This document shows positions 25,093 to 34,052 of a stretch of 64,000 bases of DNA, in pieces (positions within the stretch are counted from its first letter, which is position 1; every line of letters begins with the position of its first letter). The stretch lies in NCBI RefSeq assembly GCF_016342785.1, contig NZ_JAEINH010000004.1:62001-126000 (forward strand), written 5' to 3'. A program made the position numbers and the translations under genes. The stretch is from Sanguibacter suaedae (GTDB lineage: Bacteria > Actinomycetota > Actinomycetes > Actinomycetales > Cellulomonadaceae). The notes beneath the pieces are model-generated. The model was not told where the DNA came from. It saw only the letters and a list, made by a program, of their open reading frames with translations, and made no database searches.

Positions 25093-26769
25093 ATGGCCAC
25101 CCTGACGAACCCCGCCCGACCAGCACAGACGTACCGCGACGACCCGGCCCCCGCCACGGGGGCCGGGTCGTCGTCGTCCGGACGACGGGCGCGGGCGGGA
25201 TGGGCCGACCGCTCCGTCGTCGTGAAGATCATGGTGGCCGTCGGGGTCATGGCGCTGGCGGCCGTGGCCGCCGGGACCGTGGGCGTGGTGGGTCTCGCCC
25301 GCGCCGACGCCCAGGCCGCCGAGCTCTACGAGGACAACGTCCTGCCCATGGAACTCCTCTCGGAGCTCCAGGCGCAGATCCAGGCGGACCGCGCCCGGAC
25401 CATCCAGTACGGCGTGGCCGACGAGGACACGCGGGAGGTCCTCAGCGCCGAGCTCGAGGAGGGGCTCGCGACGATCGAGGACATCCTCGCGGAGTACGCG
25501 CCCTCCGCCGTCGACCCCCAGGAGATCGAGACCCTCACCTACGGGATCCGCTACTACCACTCGAAGGCGCGGTCCGGGCTGTTCCCGCTCGTCGACGCAC
25601 GCAACGAGGAGAGCTTCGGTCGCTACGTGGAGAACACCATCCAGCCGTTGAGCGACGAGGTCGTCGCGCCCCTGCAGCGGGAGACCGCGGCACAGTCCGG
25701 TCGCGTCGACGCGATGGCCCAGCAGATCCACCGGTCCGCATCGACGTCGACGACGCTCATCGTCGTCGCGACGGTCCTCGGTGCGGTCGTCGCGTCCCTC
25801 GTGGCGCTCGGCGTCGCGCGATCCGTCAAGGTGCGGCTCACCGCCGTGGAGGCCGCCATGTCCGCCGTGGGCGACGGCGACCTCACCGCGACCACCGGGG
25901 TCACGGGGCGCGACGAGGTGGGGCGTGTCGCCGCCTCGCTCGCGGCCATGCAGGAGAATCTCCGCGCCCTCGTGTCCAGGGTGGCGGACGCGTCACGGAG
26001 CGTGACCGCCGCGGCCACGGAGCTCGCCGCCTCGACGGGGACCGTGTCCACCGGCGCCGACCGCACGTCCGAGCAGGCCGGGGTCGTCGCCGGCGCCGCC
26101 ACGGACGTGAGCCGCAACGTCGGCACGGTCGCCGCGGGCGCCGAGCAGATGGCCGCGTCCATCCGGGAGATCGCGCAGAACGCGGAGGCCGCCGCGAGCG
26201 TCGCGCGCGGCGCGACGGGCGTCGCCGAGACCGCCCACGCCTCCATGGCCCGTCTCGGTGCGTCCAGCGAGGAGATCGGCGACGTCGTCCGCGCCATCAC
26301 GAAGATCGCGGCGCAGACCAACCTGCTCGCGCTCAACGCCACCATCGAGGCGGCGCGCGCCGGGGAGGCCGGCAAGGGCTTCGCGGTGGTCGCCGGCGAG
26401 GTGAAGGACCTCGCCGCCGCGACCGCGAACGCCACCGAGGAGATCGTCCGCCGCGTCGACGCCATCCGGGCCGACACCGAGCAGGCCGGCGGTGCCATCG
26501 CCGAGATCACCCGCATCGTCGAGTCCATCGACGACTTCCAGACGACCATCGCGTCGGCGGTCGAGGAGCAGACCGCGACCACCACCGAGATGACCCGCAG
26601 CGTCGCCGACGCAGCCACCGGGTCCGGGGAGATCGCCACGAGCATCACCGGGGTGGCGGCCGCCGCGGCCGCGTCCAGCGCGACCCTCGCGGAGATGGGC
26701 TCCACCGTCGAGACCCTCGCCCGCACGGCGGACGAGCTCGACGCCCAGGTGGCCGCCTTCCGCTGCTGA
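25093..26769 (+). CDS. Methyl-accepting chemotaxis protein 2
   Basis: Protein of 558 residues. Membrane helices lie at about 43-65 ([20 protein letters not shown]) and 217-240. The external part is an MCP four-helix-bundle type ([20 protein letters not shown]). HAMP is at about 240-285 and the signalling tip [20 protein letters not shown] at 407-426. The first 42 residues are a polar extension encoded across a perfect 16-bp inverted repeat, so the true start could be a later in-frame GTG just before the first helix. The end is VAAFRC, with no pentapeptide. Confidence 0.93.
   Translation: MATLTNPARPAQTYRDDPAPATGAGSSSSGRRARAGWADRSVVVKIMVAVGVMALAAVAAGTVGVVGLARADAQAAELYEDNVLPMELLSELQAQIQADRARTIQYGVADEDTREVLSAELEEGLATIEDILAEYAPSAVDPQEIETLTYGIRYYHSKARSGLFPLVDARNEESFGRYVENTIQPLSDEVVAPLQRETAAQSGRVDAMAQQIHRSASTSTTLIVVATVLGAVVASLVALGVARSVKVRLTAVEAAMSAVGDGDLTATTGVTGRDEVGRVAASLAAMQENLRALVSRVADASRSVTAAATELAASTGTVSTGADRTSEQAGVVAGAATDVSRNVGTVAAGAEQMAASIREIAQNAEAAASVARGATGVAETAHASMARLGASSEEIGDVVRAITKIAAQTNLLALNATIEAARAGEAGKGFAVVAGEVKDLAAATANATEEIVRRVDAIRADTEQAGGAIAEITRIVESIDDFQTTIASAVEEQTATTTEMTRSVADAATGSGEIATSITGVAAAAAASSATLAEMGSTVETLARTADELDAQVAAFRC
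25138..25172 (+). terminator. Perfect 16-bp hairpin inside the 5' end of receptor 2
   Basis: Bases 25138-25153 pair with 25157-25172 without a mismatch across a 3-base loop (CCA). It lies in codons 16-27 of the receptor 2 reading frame and about 110 bases after the receptor 1 stop. In strength and shape it resembles an intrinsic terminator for the upstream gene. If the reading frame truly starts at 25093 it must be translated through. Confidence 0.5.
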
Positions 26770-26815
26770 ACCCCGCTTTTCACCTTCCGCAGGTCGGTGC
26801 CGCCCACCCCCGCCC

Positions 26816-26843
26816 CTCACACCCGCAGGTCGACGGCCGATAG
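26816..26843 (+). promoter_or_regulatory. Sigma28/WhiG-like promoter before receptor relic and ChvE-MCP module
   Basis: CTCACACC (26816-26823), a 12-base spacer, GCCGATAG (26836-26843); this is the best right box of the set. A degenerate second copy with the same spacer (TTCACCTT, GCCGCCCA) is at 26779-26806, and both spacers share CGCAGGTCG. A stem of 8 bp (26886-26893 with 26901-26908) sits in the leader. Confidence 0.58.
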
Positions 26844-26935
26844 GACCCTCGACCGGCGCCCCACGAGGTGACGTCGGCAGCAGTGCCCGGGCCCGATCGT
26901 GGCCCGGGAAGCCCTCGGACACTGAGGTACCAACG

Positions 26936-27193
26936 ATGCGGTGGTTCTGGAACCTGCCTGTCGGGACCAAGCTCGACGCCCCGCTCGCGGTGGTCACCAC
27001 CCGACGGGTGCAGCGGGCGCTCGCCGCGCTCCGGGGATCGCTCGACGCCTTCGCCCACGGCGACCTCACCCAGGTCGTCACCGCGAGCGCCTCGCTGCGC
27101 GCGGCCGCCCTCGCGACGACGGCCCCCGCCGTGCACGACCTCGCGGACGTGTCCGCCGAGCTCCGCACCCGAGTCTCCCAGTTCAGGATCTGA
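26936..27193 (+). pseudogene. Internally deleted chemoreceptor relic (85 codons)
   Basis: The 85-residue frame joins three receptor pieces. The N-terminus MRWFWNLPVGTKL resembles the start of receptor 3 ([11 protein letters not shown]). A HAMP-like end, RALAALRGSLDAFAHGDLTQ, follows. The tail DVSAELRTRVSQFRI matches the receptor 3 end [14 protein letters not shown]. Membrane helices, sensor and signalling tip are all missing. It keeps a good ribosome binding site (GAGG) and the best sigma28-like promoter of the region. It looks like an in-frame internal deletion of a fourth receptor; a functional small protein is possible but unproven. Confidence 0.6.
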
Positions 27194-27213
27194 CCGACAT
27201 GAGGGTACCCACG

Positions 27214-28323
27214 ATGAATCGCAGGACAACGACGTTCCCCGTCGCCATCGCCACCGGACTGGTCGCCGTGCTCGCCCTCGGCGGGTGCGGTGCCGCGGAG
27301 GGCTCGGCAGACCGACCGCTCGTCGGCGTGGCCATGCCCACCACCACGTCGTTGCGCTGGATCGCGGACGGCGAGAACGTCAAGGCCCAGCTCGAGGACC
27401 TCGGGTACGACGTCGACCTCCGCTACGCGGAGAACGACGTCCCCACCCAGGTGTCCCAGCTCCAGGGGATGATCGACGCGGGTGCCGACCTCCTCATCAT
27501 CGGGTCCATCGACGGCACGGCGCTCAAGGCGAACCTCGCCGACGCCGCGGCCAAGGACATCCCGGTGATTTCCTACGACCGTCTCATCCGTGACAGCGGG
27601 GACGTCGACTTCTACGCGACGTTCGACAACTACCGGGTGGGCGTGCAGCAGGCGACGTCGCTCCTCGAGGGCCTGGGCGTCGTCGACGCCGCCGGGGAGC
27701 GCACGTCCGCCGCCGGACCGTTCCGCGTCGAGGTGTTCGCCGGGTCCCCGGACGACAACAACGCGACCGTCTTCTACGAGGGCGCCATGGACGTCCTCGA
27801 GCCGTACCTCGCGGACGGAACGATCGTGGTGCCGTCCGGCGAGACCGACTTCGAGACCATCGCCACGGAGGCGTGGGACCCGAAGGTCGGGGCGGAGCGC
27901 ATGACGCGCCTGCTGTCCTCGTCGCCCGCGGGCGACGAGCCGCTCGACGGCGTCCTCTCGCCCTACGACGGCATCTCCATCGGGATCATCGACGTCCTCA
28001 AGGGCGACGGCTACGGGTCGGGCTCCACGCCCCTCCCGGTCGTGTCCGGCCAGGATGCCGAGGTGCCCTCGGTGAAGTCCGTCGTCGCGGGGGAGCAGTA
28101 CTCGACGATCTACAAGGACACGCGGCAGCTCGCCGAGGTGGCCGTCGCCATGGGCGACGCGCTCCTCAAGGGCGAGGAGCCGGAGACGAACGACGTCACG
28201 TCGTACGACAACGGTGTGGAGGTCGTCCCCACGTACCTCCTCGCACCGCAGGTCGTCACGTCGGACAACTACGCCCGCGTCCTCATCGAGGGCGGGTACT
28301 ACACGGAGGATGAGCTGCGATGA
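27214..28323 (+). CDS. ChvE-like sugar-binding lipoprotein, coupled to a chemoreceptor
   Basis: Protein of 369 residues from the ATG at 27214 (GAGGG upstream; an in-frame ATG at 27199 is possible). A lipoprotein signal ends in LALGGC with the lipidated cysteine at 25. The mature part is a periplasmic-binding-protein-1 fold very close to Chv[60 protein letters not shown] and [14 protein letters not shown]. ChvE proteins bind aldoses for uptake and signalling. No permease or ATPase gene is adjacent. The stop overlaps the receptor 3 start by ATGA, so a role as ligand-presenting subunit of that receptor is inferred. Confidence 0.9.
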   Translation: MNRRTTTFPVAIATGLVAVLALGGCGAAEGSADRPLVGVAMPTTTSLRWIADGENVKAQLEDLGYDVDLRYAENDVPTQVSQLQGMIDAGADLLIIGSIDGTALKANLADAAAKDIPVISYDRLIRDSGDVDFYATFDNYRVGVQQATSLLEGLGVVDAAGERTSAAGPFRVEVFAGSPDDNNATVFYEGAMDVLEPYLADGTIVVPSGETDFETIATEAWDPKVGAERMTRLLSSSPAGDEPLDGVLSPYDGISIGIIDVLKGDGYGSGSTPLPVVSGQDAEVPSVKSVVAGEQYSTIYKDTRQLAEVAVAMGDALLKGEEPETNDVTSYDNGVEVVPTYLLAPQVVTSDNYARVLIEGGYYTEDELR

Positions 28324-29924
28324 GCGCTGGACGGATCCGCAACGGGTGGTTCTGGGACCGACCTGTCGGGGTGAAGATCTCGGCGTCGCTCCTCGTCATG
28401 GGCATCGTGTTCGCCGGCGTCGGTGGCACGGGAGCGGTCGCCCTGTACCGCGCCGGGGAGCACCTCGACGAGGTGAACACCCTCACGGGTGAGCTGCAGT
28501 CGAACCTCGGCGACCTGCGCACCGCGCAGGCGACGAGCCACCTCCTCGTGCGCCGCGCCGCAGGTGCGACGGACGCGTCGGTGCGCGAGCAGTTCCTCAC
28601 GTCGTCGGCGTGGAACGACCGCACGGTCGACGAGCTCATCACCGTCGTCGAGACGTACCCGCAGTCGGGGACCCAGCAGTGGGCCGACTTCGTGACCCGC
28701 TGGGAGTCGTGGGTCGCGTTCCGCGACGCCACGCTCATGCCGCTGGTCGCCGAGGGTGACCTCGCCGGCGTCGAGGCGGCCGTGGAGTCCGACGCCGCCG
28801 GCGACCCGGACACGGCCGGCCGTGCCCTGCTCCTGGCGCAGGGGCAGATCGACTTCCAGGTGCAGGAGGTGCTCGACGGCGCGAAGGGCGAGGTCAGCCG
28901 CACCATCTTCACGCTGCTCGTCGCGTTCCTCGTCGGTGCCACGGCCGCGATCGCCCTCGCGGTTCTCGTCACCCGGCGCATCGTGTCCGACATCGCCCGT
29001 GTCAAGGAGTCGGTGACGGCACTGGCCGAGGGCGACCTCACGCACCCGGTCGAGGTGCGCAGCAACGACGAGCTCGGTCAGATGTCGGCGCAGTTCGACG
29101 CCGCCCAGGAGAACCTCCGTGACGTCCTCGCCGGCGTCGTGGCCACTGCGGAGACCGTCGCGGCCGCCGCGGAGGAGCTCTCCGCGGCGAACTCGCAGGT
29201 CGCCACCGGCAGCGAGGAGACGAGCGCCCAGGCGGGTGTCGTCGCCGCGGCCGCCGAGCAGGTGAGCCGCAACGTGCAGACCGTCGCCGCCGGCGCCGAG
29301 GAGATGGGCGCGTCCATCCGGGAGATCGCGACGAACGCGAACGACGCGGCGAAGGTCGCGGGCAACGCGGTGCGGGTGTCACAGACGACGGCCGACACCG
29401 TCGGGACCCTCGGTGCGAGCTCCCAGGAGATCGGGAACGTCGTCAAGGTCATCACGTCCATCGCGGAGCAGACCAACCTCCTGGCCCTCAACGCGACCAT
29501 CGAGGCCGCGCGCGCCGGCGAGGCCGGCAAGGGCTTCGCGGTCGTCGCCTCCGAGGTCAAGGACCTCGCGGCCGAGTCCGGCCGCGCCGCCGAGGACATC
29601 GCCCGCCGCATCGGCGACATCCAGGTCCAGACGGGGTCCGCCGTGAGCGCCATCAGCGAGATCACCGACATCATCTCGGCGATCAACGACTACCAGCTGA
29701 CCATCGCGTCGGCCGTGGAGGAGCAGACCGCCACGACCACCGAGATGAGCCGCGGCGTCGTCGAGGCCGCGACCGGTGCCGGGGAGATCGCCGCCAACAT
29801 CACCGGCGTGGCGACGTCCGCCGCGACGTCGTCCGAGGTCGTCACCCAGATGGGTGCGTCCGTCGCCGAGCTCGCCACCATGTCCGCAGACCTCCGGGGC
29901 CGAGTCGCCCAGTTCAGGATCTGA
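28320..29924 (+). CDS. Methyl-accepting chemotaxis protein 3
   Basis: Protein of 534 residues starting in the ATGA overlap with the ChvE-like gene. Membrane helices are at about 18-40 and 197-219, with an external helical sensor of about 155 residues. HAMP ([20 protein letters not shown]) and the signalling tip [20 protein letters not shown] at about 384-403 follow. The signalling domain is nearly identical over long stretches to receptor 1. The tight coupling makes it the likely partner of the sugar-binding lipoprotein, as ChvE-type proteins bind receptor sensor domains in other bacteria. Confidence 0.95.
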   Translation: MSAGRIRNGWFWDRPVGVKISASLLVMGIVFAGVGGTGAVALYRAGEHLDEVNTLTGELQSNLGDLRTAQATSHLLVRRAAGATDASVREQFLTSSAWNDRTVDELITVVETYPQSGTQQWADFVTRWESWVAFRDATLMPLVAEGDLAGVEAAVESDAAGDPDTAGRALLLAQGQIDFQVQEVLDGAKGEVSRTIFTLLVAFLVGATAAIALAVLVTRRIVSDIARVKESVTALAEGDLTHPVEVRSNDELGQMSAQFDAAQENLRDVLAGVVATAETVAAAAEELSAANSQVATGSEETSAQAGVVAAAAEQVSRNVQTVAAGAEEMGASIREIATNANDAAKVAGNAVRVSQTTADTVGTLGASSQEIGNVVKVITSIAEQTNLLALNATIEAARAGEAGKGFAVVASEVKDLAAESGRAAEDIARRIGDIQVQTGSAVSAISEITDIISAINDYQLTIASAVEEQTATTTEMSRGVVEAATGAGEIAANITGVATSAATSSEVVTQMGASVAELATMSADLRGRVAQFRI

Positions 29925-29951
29925 CGTGACCATCACAGAGGGGGGACCCAG

Positions 29952-31055
29952 ATGACGATCCGTGTACTCGTCGTCGACGACTCGGTGGTCATCCGACGGC
30001 TCGTCGTCCAGGCGCTCGAGAGCGACCCGGACGTCGAGGTCGTCGCGACCGCCGCCAACGGGCGCATCGCGCTCACCAAGGTCGAGCAGCTCGCGCCCGA
30101 CGCAGTGACCATGGACATCGAGATGCCCGAGCTCAACGGGGTCGAGGCCGTCCGTGAGCTGCGCAAGCGCGGGCACCGGATGCCCATCGTCATGTTCTCG
30201 ACGCTCACCGAGCGCGGGGCCACCGCGACGCTCGACGCCCTGTCCGCAGGTGCGTCGGACTACGTGGCCAAGCCCTCCAACGTGGGGAGCATCAACGAGT
30301 CGCTCAAGGCCGTCGCCGACCAGCTCATCCCGAAGATCCGGGCGCTGGTGCCGCACACCCGCAGCACGGCCACGACCCGCACCCGCCCCGGTGCGGCGCC
30401 GTTGCCGGCCGCGGCGTCGCCCGCCCGGTCCGTGGTGCTGCGCACCGACGCACGCCGTCACCCGGTGCGCGCCGTCGTGCTCGGCTGCTCCACCGGTGGG
30501 CCCGAGGCGCTGTCCCGCGTCATCGAGCGCATCACCGAGCCGCTGCCCGTGCCCATGCTCGTCGTCCAGCACATGCCGGCCGTGTTCACGCGGCAGCTCG
30601 CCCACCGGCTCGACCGCCTCGGGCCGTCCACCGTCCACGAGGCGGAGGACGGCCAGGAGCTCCTGGCCGGGCACGTGTACATCGCGCCCGGTGACACGCA
30701 CCTGCAGATCGACGGCAGGGGAGGGCGCTACCGGGCGCGCATCACCCACGGTCCGCCCGTGAACTTCTGCCGCCCCTCGGTGGACGTCATGTTCCGGTCC
30801 GTGCTCGACGTCGTCGGCCCCGAGATCCTCGGGGTGATCCTCACGGGCATGGGCGCCGACGGGAAGGCCGGGGCCGGCGCCATCGCCGAGGCCGGCGGCA
30901 CCGTCGTCGTCCAGGACGAGGAGACGTCCGTCGTGTGGGGCATGCCCGGCGCGACCGCGTCCGCCGGGTACGCCCACCGCGTCCTGCCGGTCCTCGAGAT
31001 CGGCCACACCATCTCAGCCATCACGCAACCCAGCACCAAGGAGGTGACCCGATGA
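29952..31055 (+). CDS. cheB: Chemotaxis methylesterase CheB
   Basis: Protein of 367 residues. The receiver domain has D9/D10 and the phosphorylation site D55 (AVTMDIEMPELNG). After a linker the methylesterase domain has the nucleophile S180 (VLGCSTGGPEA), QHMPAVFTRQLA, and the catalytic-Asp region LTGMGADGKAGA. It demethylates and deamidates receptors, giving adaptation. GAGGGGG precedes the ATG, and the end overlaps cheR by ATGA. Confidence 0.97.
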   Translation: MTIRVLVVDDSVVIRRLVVQALESDPDVEVVATAANGRIALTKVEQLAPDAVTMDIEMPELNGVEAVRELRKRGHRMPIVMFSTLTERGATATLDALSAGASDYVAKPSNVGSINESLKAVADQLIPKIRALVPHTRSTATTRTRPGAAPLPAAASPARSVVLRTDARRHPVRAVVLGCSTGGPEALSRVIERITEPLPVPMLVVQHMPAVFTRQLAHRLDRLGPSTVHEAEDGQELLAGHVYIAPGDTHLQIDGRGGRYRARITHGPPVNFCRPSVDVMFRSVLDVVGPEILGVILTGMGADGKAGAGAIAEAGGTVVVQDEETSVVWGMPGATASAGYAHRVLPVLEIGHTISAITQPSTKEVTR

Positions 31056-31879
31056 CACTGACCGCCGAGACCTTCACGTTCGTCGCCGATCTCGTCAGGC
31101 AGCGCAGCGCCATCCATCTGGCACCGGGCAAGGAGTACCTCGTGGAGAGCCGCCTCGCGCCGCTCGCCCGCAGGGAAGGCGTGACGGTCGACGAGTACGT
31201 CCGCGCGCACCGCACCCGTCCCAACCAGATGACGTCCGAGCTCATCGTCGAGGCGCTCACCACGAACGAGACGTCGTGGTTCCGCGACGCCCTGCCGTTC
31301 CAGACCCTCGCGGAGCACGTCCTGCCGGACGTGGTCGCGGCCCGCGCGCCGGCGTCACCGCTGCGCATCTGGTCGGCGGCCTGCTCCACGGGCCAGGAGC
31401 CGTACTCGATCGCGATGACGCTCCTCGACAACCTCACCGCACCGGCGCCGCGCGTCGAGATCACCGCGACCGACCTGTCGGCCGAGGTGCTCGCCAAGGC
31501 AGACCGCGGCGTGTACTCGCAGCTCGAGGTGAACCGCGGGCTCCCCGCGAAGTACCTCGTGAAGCACTTCACCCGGGTCGGTACCGAGTGGCAGATCTCC
31601 GAGGAGCTGCGGTCCATGGTGCGCTTCACCAAGAACAACCTCCTCGACTCGCCTCCCGCAGGCGGGCCGTTCGACGTCGTGTTCATGCGCAACGTCCTCA
31701 TCTACTTCGACGTCGCCGTCAAGCGCGACATCCTCCGTCGGCTGCGCGGCACCATGCGCCCCGGCGGGTACCTGGTCCTCGGCGCCGCCGAGACGACCGT
31801 CGGGATCGACGACGCCTGGAGCAGGGTGCACGTCGGTCGCAGCTCGATCTACCAGAACACCCCAGGGAGCAAGGCATGA
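31052..31879 (+). CDS. cheR: Chemotaxis methyltransferase CheR
   Basis: Protein of 275 residues. The N-terminal helical domain (FVADLVRQRSAIHLAPGKEY) is followed by a SAM-dependent methyltransferase domain with LTTNETSWFRD, IWSAACSTGQEPYSIAM and FDVVFMRNVLIYFD. It methylates receptor glutamates using S-adenosylmethionine. It starts within the cheB stop (ATGA) and ends within the next start (ATGA). Confidence 0.97.
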   Translation: MTLTAETFTFVADLVRQRSAIHLAPGKEYLVESRLAPLARREGVTVDEYVRAHRTRPNQMTSELIVEALTTNETSWFRDALPFQTLAEHVLPDVVAARAPASPLRIWSAACSTGQEPYSIAMTLLDNLTAPAPRVEITATDLSAEVLAKADRGVYSQLEVNRGLPAKYLVKHFTRVGTEWQISEELRSMVRFTKNNLLDSPPAGGPFDVVFMRNVLIYFDVAVKRDILRRLRGTMRPGGYLVLGAAETTVGIDDAWSRVHVGRSSIYQNTPGSKA

Positions 31880-32259
31880 AGGCCCTCGTCATCGACGACT
31901 CACGGACGATGCGGCGCATCGTGTCGAGCGTCCTCAGCGACCTCGGATACGAGACGGTCGAGGCCGGGGACGGCCAGGCCGCCCTCGACGTCCTCGAGTC
32001 CGGCACCGAGGTCGACCTCGCGTGCGTCGACTGGAACATGCCCGTGATGGATGGCCTGACCTTCGTCACGGAGGTGCGCAACCGCCGCGAGTGGAAGGAC
32101 ATCACTCTCATGATGGTCACCACGGAGAGCGAGCACGGGCAGATCGTCCGCGCCCTGGCAGCGGGGGCCCACGAGTACGTCATCAAACCGTTCACGCCGG
32201 ACGCGATCCGGGACAAGCTGGAGCTGCTCGGGCTGCTCCCGACCGAGGAGAGAGTATGA
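31876..32259 (+). CDS. cheY: CheY-like response regulator 1
   Basis: A single receiver domain of 127 residues with D7/D8, phosphorylation site D52 (ACVDWNMPVMDG), a TT pair and K109-type lysine (EYVIKPF). It has no output domain. It is coupled at both ends by ATGA to cheR and to a CheX-like gene, so regulator and putative phosphatase are made together. Which of the two CheY proteins binds the motor cannot be told from sequence. Confidence 0.94.
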   Translation: MKALVIDDSRTMRRIVSSVLSDLGYETVEAGDGQAALDVLESGTEVDLACVDWNMPVMDGLTFVTEVRNRREWKDITLMMVTTESEHGQIVRALAAGAHEYVIKPFTPDAIRDKLELLGLLPTEERV

Positions 32260-32741
32260 GATCAGGACTTGTGGGAGTCGATCGCACGCAGATGCTGGCG
32301 ATCACCCAGGACGTCTTCGCCGCCATGGTGGACGGTGGTGAGGTCCTCGTGAGCGCACGCTTCGGGGCCGTGCCCGAGGTCGTGGACCCCGTCGCGGCGT
32401 GGGTGGACATGAGCGTGCCGAGCCTCGGCTTCGGGGCGCGCGCCGTCGTGAGGACGGACCGCCCGACGGCGGACGTCCTCACGCGGGCGCTGCTCATGAT
32501 GGGCGACGACGAGCACGTCGGGCTGGACGACTTCATCGACGCGTTCGGCGAGCTCGCGAACGTGGTCGGTGGGAACGTCAAGTCGTTGCTCTCCGTGCCG
32601 GCGGTCCTCAGCCTGCCGACGGTCTCTGGCCAGGCGCCCGTCATGGAGGACAATCAGTTCATCCAGGACATCGCCCTGGACTGGAGAGGCCACGTGTTCG
32701 TCATCGAGCTGTGGATGCTGGTGCTGGAGCCGGTCGCGTGA
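32256..32741 (+). CDS. cheX: CheX-like chemotaxis phosphatase
   Basis: Protein of 161 residues overlapping the upstream CheY gene by ATGA. The helix DDFIDAFGELANVVGGNVKS contains the E99-x-x-N102 pair expected in the active helix of the CheC/CheX/FliY phosphatase family. The flanking strand regions fit the CheX domain. It probably removes phosphate from CheY-P. No CheZ gene is present. Only one such helix is present, as in CheX rather than CheC. Confidence 0.78.
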   Translation: MRSGLVGVDRTQMLAITQDVFAAMVDGGEVLVSARFGAVPEVVDPVAAWVDMSVPSLGFGARAVVRTDRPTADVLTRALLMMGDDEHVGLDDFIDAFGELANVVGGNVKSLLSVPAVLSLPTVSGQAPVMEDNQFIQDIALDWRGHVFVIELWMLVLEPVA

Positions 32742-32794
32742 TCGTGCCCGCGCGCTGCGCGACCAATGAAGTGTGGAGCTAGGGAGGGAACCCC

Positions 32795-33154
32795 ATGTAC
32801 GTCCTTGTTGCGGATGACAGCCGAGTCATGCGTCAGATCGTCATCCGGACGCTGCGCCAGGCAGGCTACGAGTGGAACATCATCGAGGCCAACGACGGTC
32901 AGGAGGTCTACGACATGGCGCTGTCGGAGAAGCCGGACCTCATCCTGTCCGACTGGAACATGCCCAACGCCACGGGCATCGAGGCGCTGCAGGCGCTCCG
33001 CCAGGCGGGGTGCAACATCCCCTTCGGGTTCGTGACGTCGGAGGGCTCGTCGGAGATGCGGGAGCAGGCGGACGCCGCCGGCGCGCTGTTCCTCGTCGCC
33101 AAGCCGTTCACCGCGGAGGCCTTCCGCGAGGTCCTGGACCCGGTGCTCGGATGA
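32795..33154 (+). CDS. cheY: CheY-like response regulator 2
   Basis: Single receiver domain of 119 residues with D7/D8 and D53 (LILSDWNMPNATG), a threonine/serine switch (GFVTSEGS) and lysine in LVAKPFTAEAF. AGGGAGGGA precedes the ATG. It overlaps the following CheX-like gene by ATGA, repeating the CheY-CheX pairing found just upstream. It differs clearly from regulator 1, so this is not a recent duplication. Confidence 0.94.
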   Translation: MYVLVADDSRVMRQIVIRTLRQAGYEWNIIEANDGQEVYDMALSEKPDLILSDWNMPNATGIEALQALRQAGCNIPFGFVTSEGSSEMREQADAAGALFLVAKPFTAEAFREVLDPVLG

Positions 33155-33642
33155 GCGGCACACCGCTCCCGAGCGCCCTCGAGGTGCGCGAGGTGGTCGA
33201 GGGTCTCCTCGGCCGCGAGGTCGACGTCCTCACCGGTGGCCCCATGGTCGATCCGGCAGGGCCGGGCGGCGCCGTGGTCGCCGAGTACATCTCGGACCAG
33301 ATGCAGCTCGCTGCGATCATCGTGGTCGACGTGCCCTTCGCGGCGCGGGCCGGGGCTGCCATCGCCCTCATGCCGTCGCGCGCCTCGGAGGAGGACGTCG
33401 CTGCGGAGGAGATCTCCGACGTCCTCCTGGAGAACGCGAGCGAGATCCTCAACGTCATGGCGTCGCTGTTCAACGTCGAGGGGGCACCGCACCTGAGGCT
33501 CAACGCCGTGCACGCCCCGAAGGCCGCGCTGCCCGTCGACGTGGCCCCCTGGGTCATGGCGTACGTGCCGCGACTGGACCTCGAGTGCGACGTGTCCGGC
33601 TACGGGACGGGCGGGATGTCGGTGCTCGTCCTGCAGTCCTGA
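33151..33642 (+). CDS. Divergent CheX-like protein
   Basis: Protein of 163 residues with no confident family assignment. The helix EEISDVLLENASEILNVMAS carries E98-x-x-N101 at the position of the CheX/CheC catalytic pair. The flanking strands (AAIIVVDVPFAARAGAAIAL; WVMAYVPRLDLECDVSGYGT) are compatible with that fold. It is ATGA-coupled to regulator 2. A second CheY-P phosphatase, or a non-catalytic CheY-binding protein, is inferred. Its stop lies in the palindrome TGACGTCA together with the stop of the opposing gene. Confidence 0.6.
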   Translation: MSGTPLPSALEVREVVEGLLGREVDVLTGGPMVDPAGPGGAVVAEYISDQMQLAAIIVVDVPFAARAGAAIALMPSRASEEDVAAEEISDVLLENASEILNVMASLFNVEGAPHLRLNAVHAPKAALPVDVAPWVMAYVPRLDLECDVSGYGTGGMSVLVLQS

Positions 33643-33644
33643 CG

Positions 33645-34022
33645 TCAGCGCGCGACGTCCGGACCTGACGGCCCGACGTCGCGCTGCGCGGTGCCCGAGG
33701 GCGCCCCGGTGGCCGGTCCGGTCGCCGGGGCGCCCTCGTCGTCCTCCGGGAGGGCGCCGCCCAGCGCGCGGTAGCGGGTGCGCTGCGTGCGCTCCCACAC
33801 GAGCCCGAGGAGCCCCAGGCCGAGACCGGCGGCGCAGACCCACACCTGCAGCGTGAGCAGGCTGCTCGAGGTCGCGGAGAGGACGAGGACCACGGCGAGG
33901 GCGACGGCCCACGTCGCGATGCCGAGGAGGACCGTGACGCGCAGGTCCACCTGGAGCGGTCGCGCCTCACGGGTGCGCCGTTCGGGGTGCACGGTGAGGG
34001 AGATCGTCCTGGGCAGGCGCAT
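33645..34022 (-). CDS. DUF2530 membrane protein
   Basis: Protein of 125 residues from the ATG at 34022 (GGGG upstream); a GTG 30 bases earlier is possible. It begins with a basic stretch (PLQVDLRVTVLLGIATWAVA), then two membrane helices and the segment WVCAAGLGLGLLGLVWERTQ, which is the DUF2530 pattern of actinobacteria. The tail is acidic and proline/glycine-rich. Function is unknown. It converges on the chemotaxis operon; the two stop codons share TGACGTCA. Confidence 0.75.
   Translation of the reverse strand: MRLPRTISLTVHPERRTREARPLQVDLRVTVLLGIATWAVALAVVLVLSATSSSLLTLQVWVCAAGLGLGLLGLVWERTQRTRYRALGGALPEDDEGAPATGPATGAPSGTAQRDVGPSGPDVAR
33650..33684. terminator. Hairpin between converging genes
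   Basis: GCGCGACGTC (33650-33659) pairs perfectly with GACGTCGCGC (33675-33684) across a 15-base loop. It sits at the end of the chemotaxis operon, inside the last codons of the opposing DUF2530 gene, and could end transcription from the left. Confidence 0.45.
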
Positions 34023-34052
34023 GACCCCAGGATAGTGCTGCGCCCGGTCCAC

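Noticed and set aside
27199-27213. Upstream ATG as the start of the ChvE-like protein
   Set aside because: It is in frame, but GAGGG fits the ATG at 27214 better and the signal peptide (MNRR, then a hydrophobic core and lipobox) has normal length from there.
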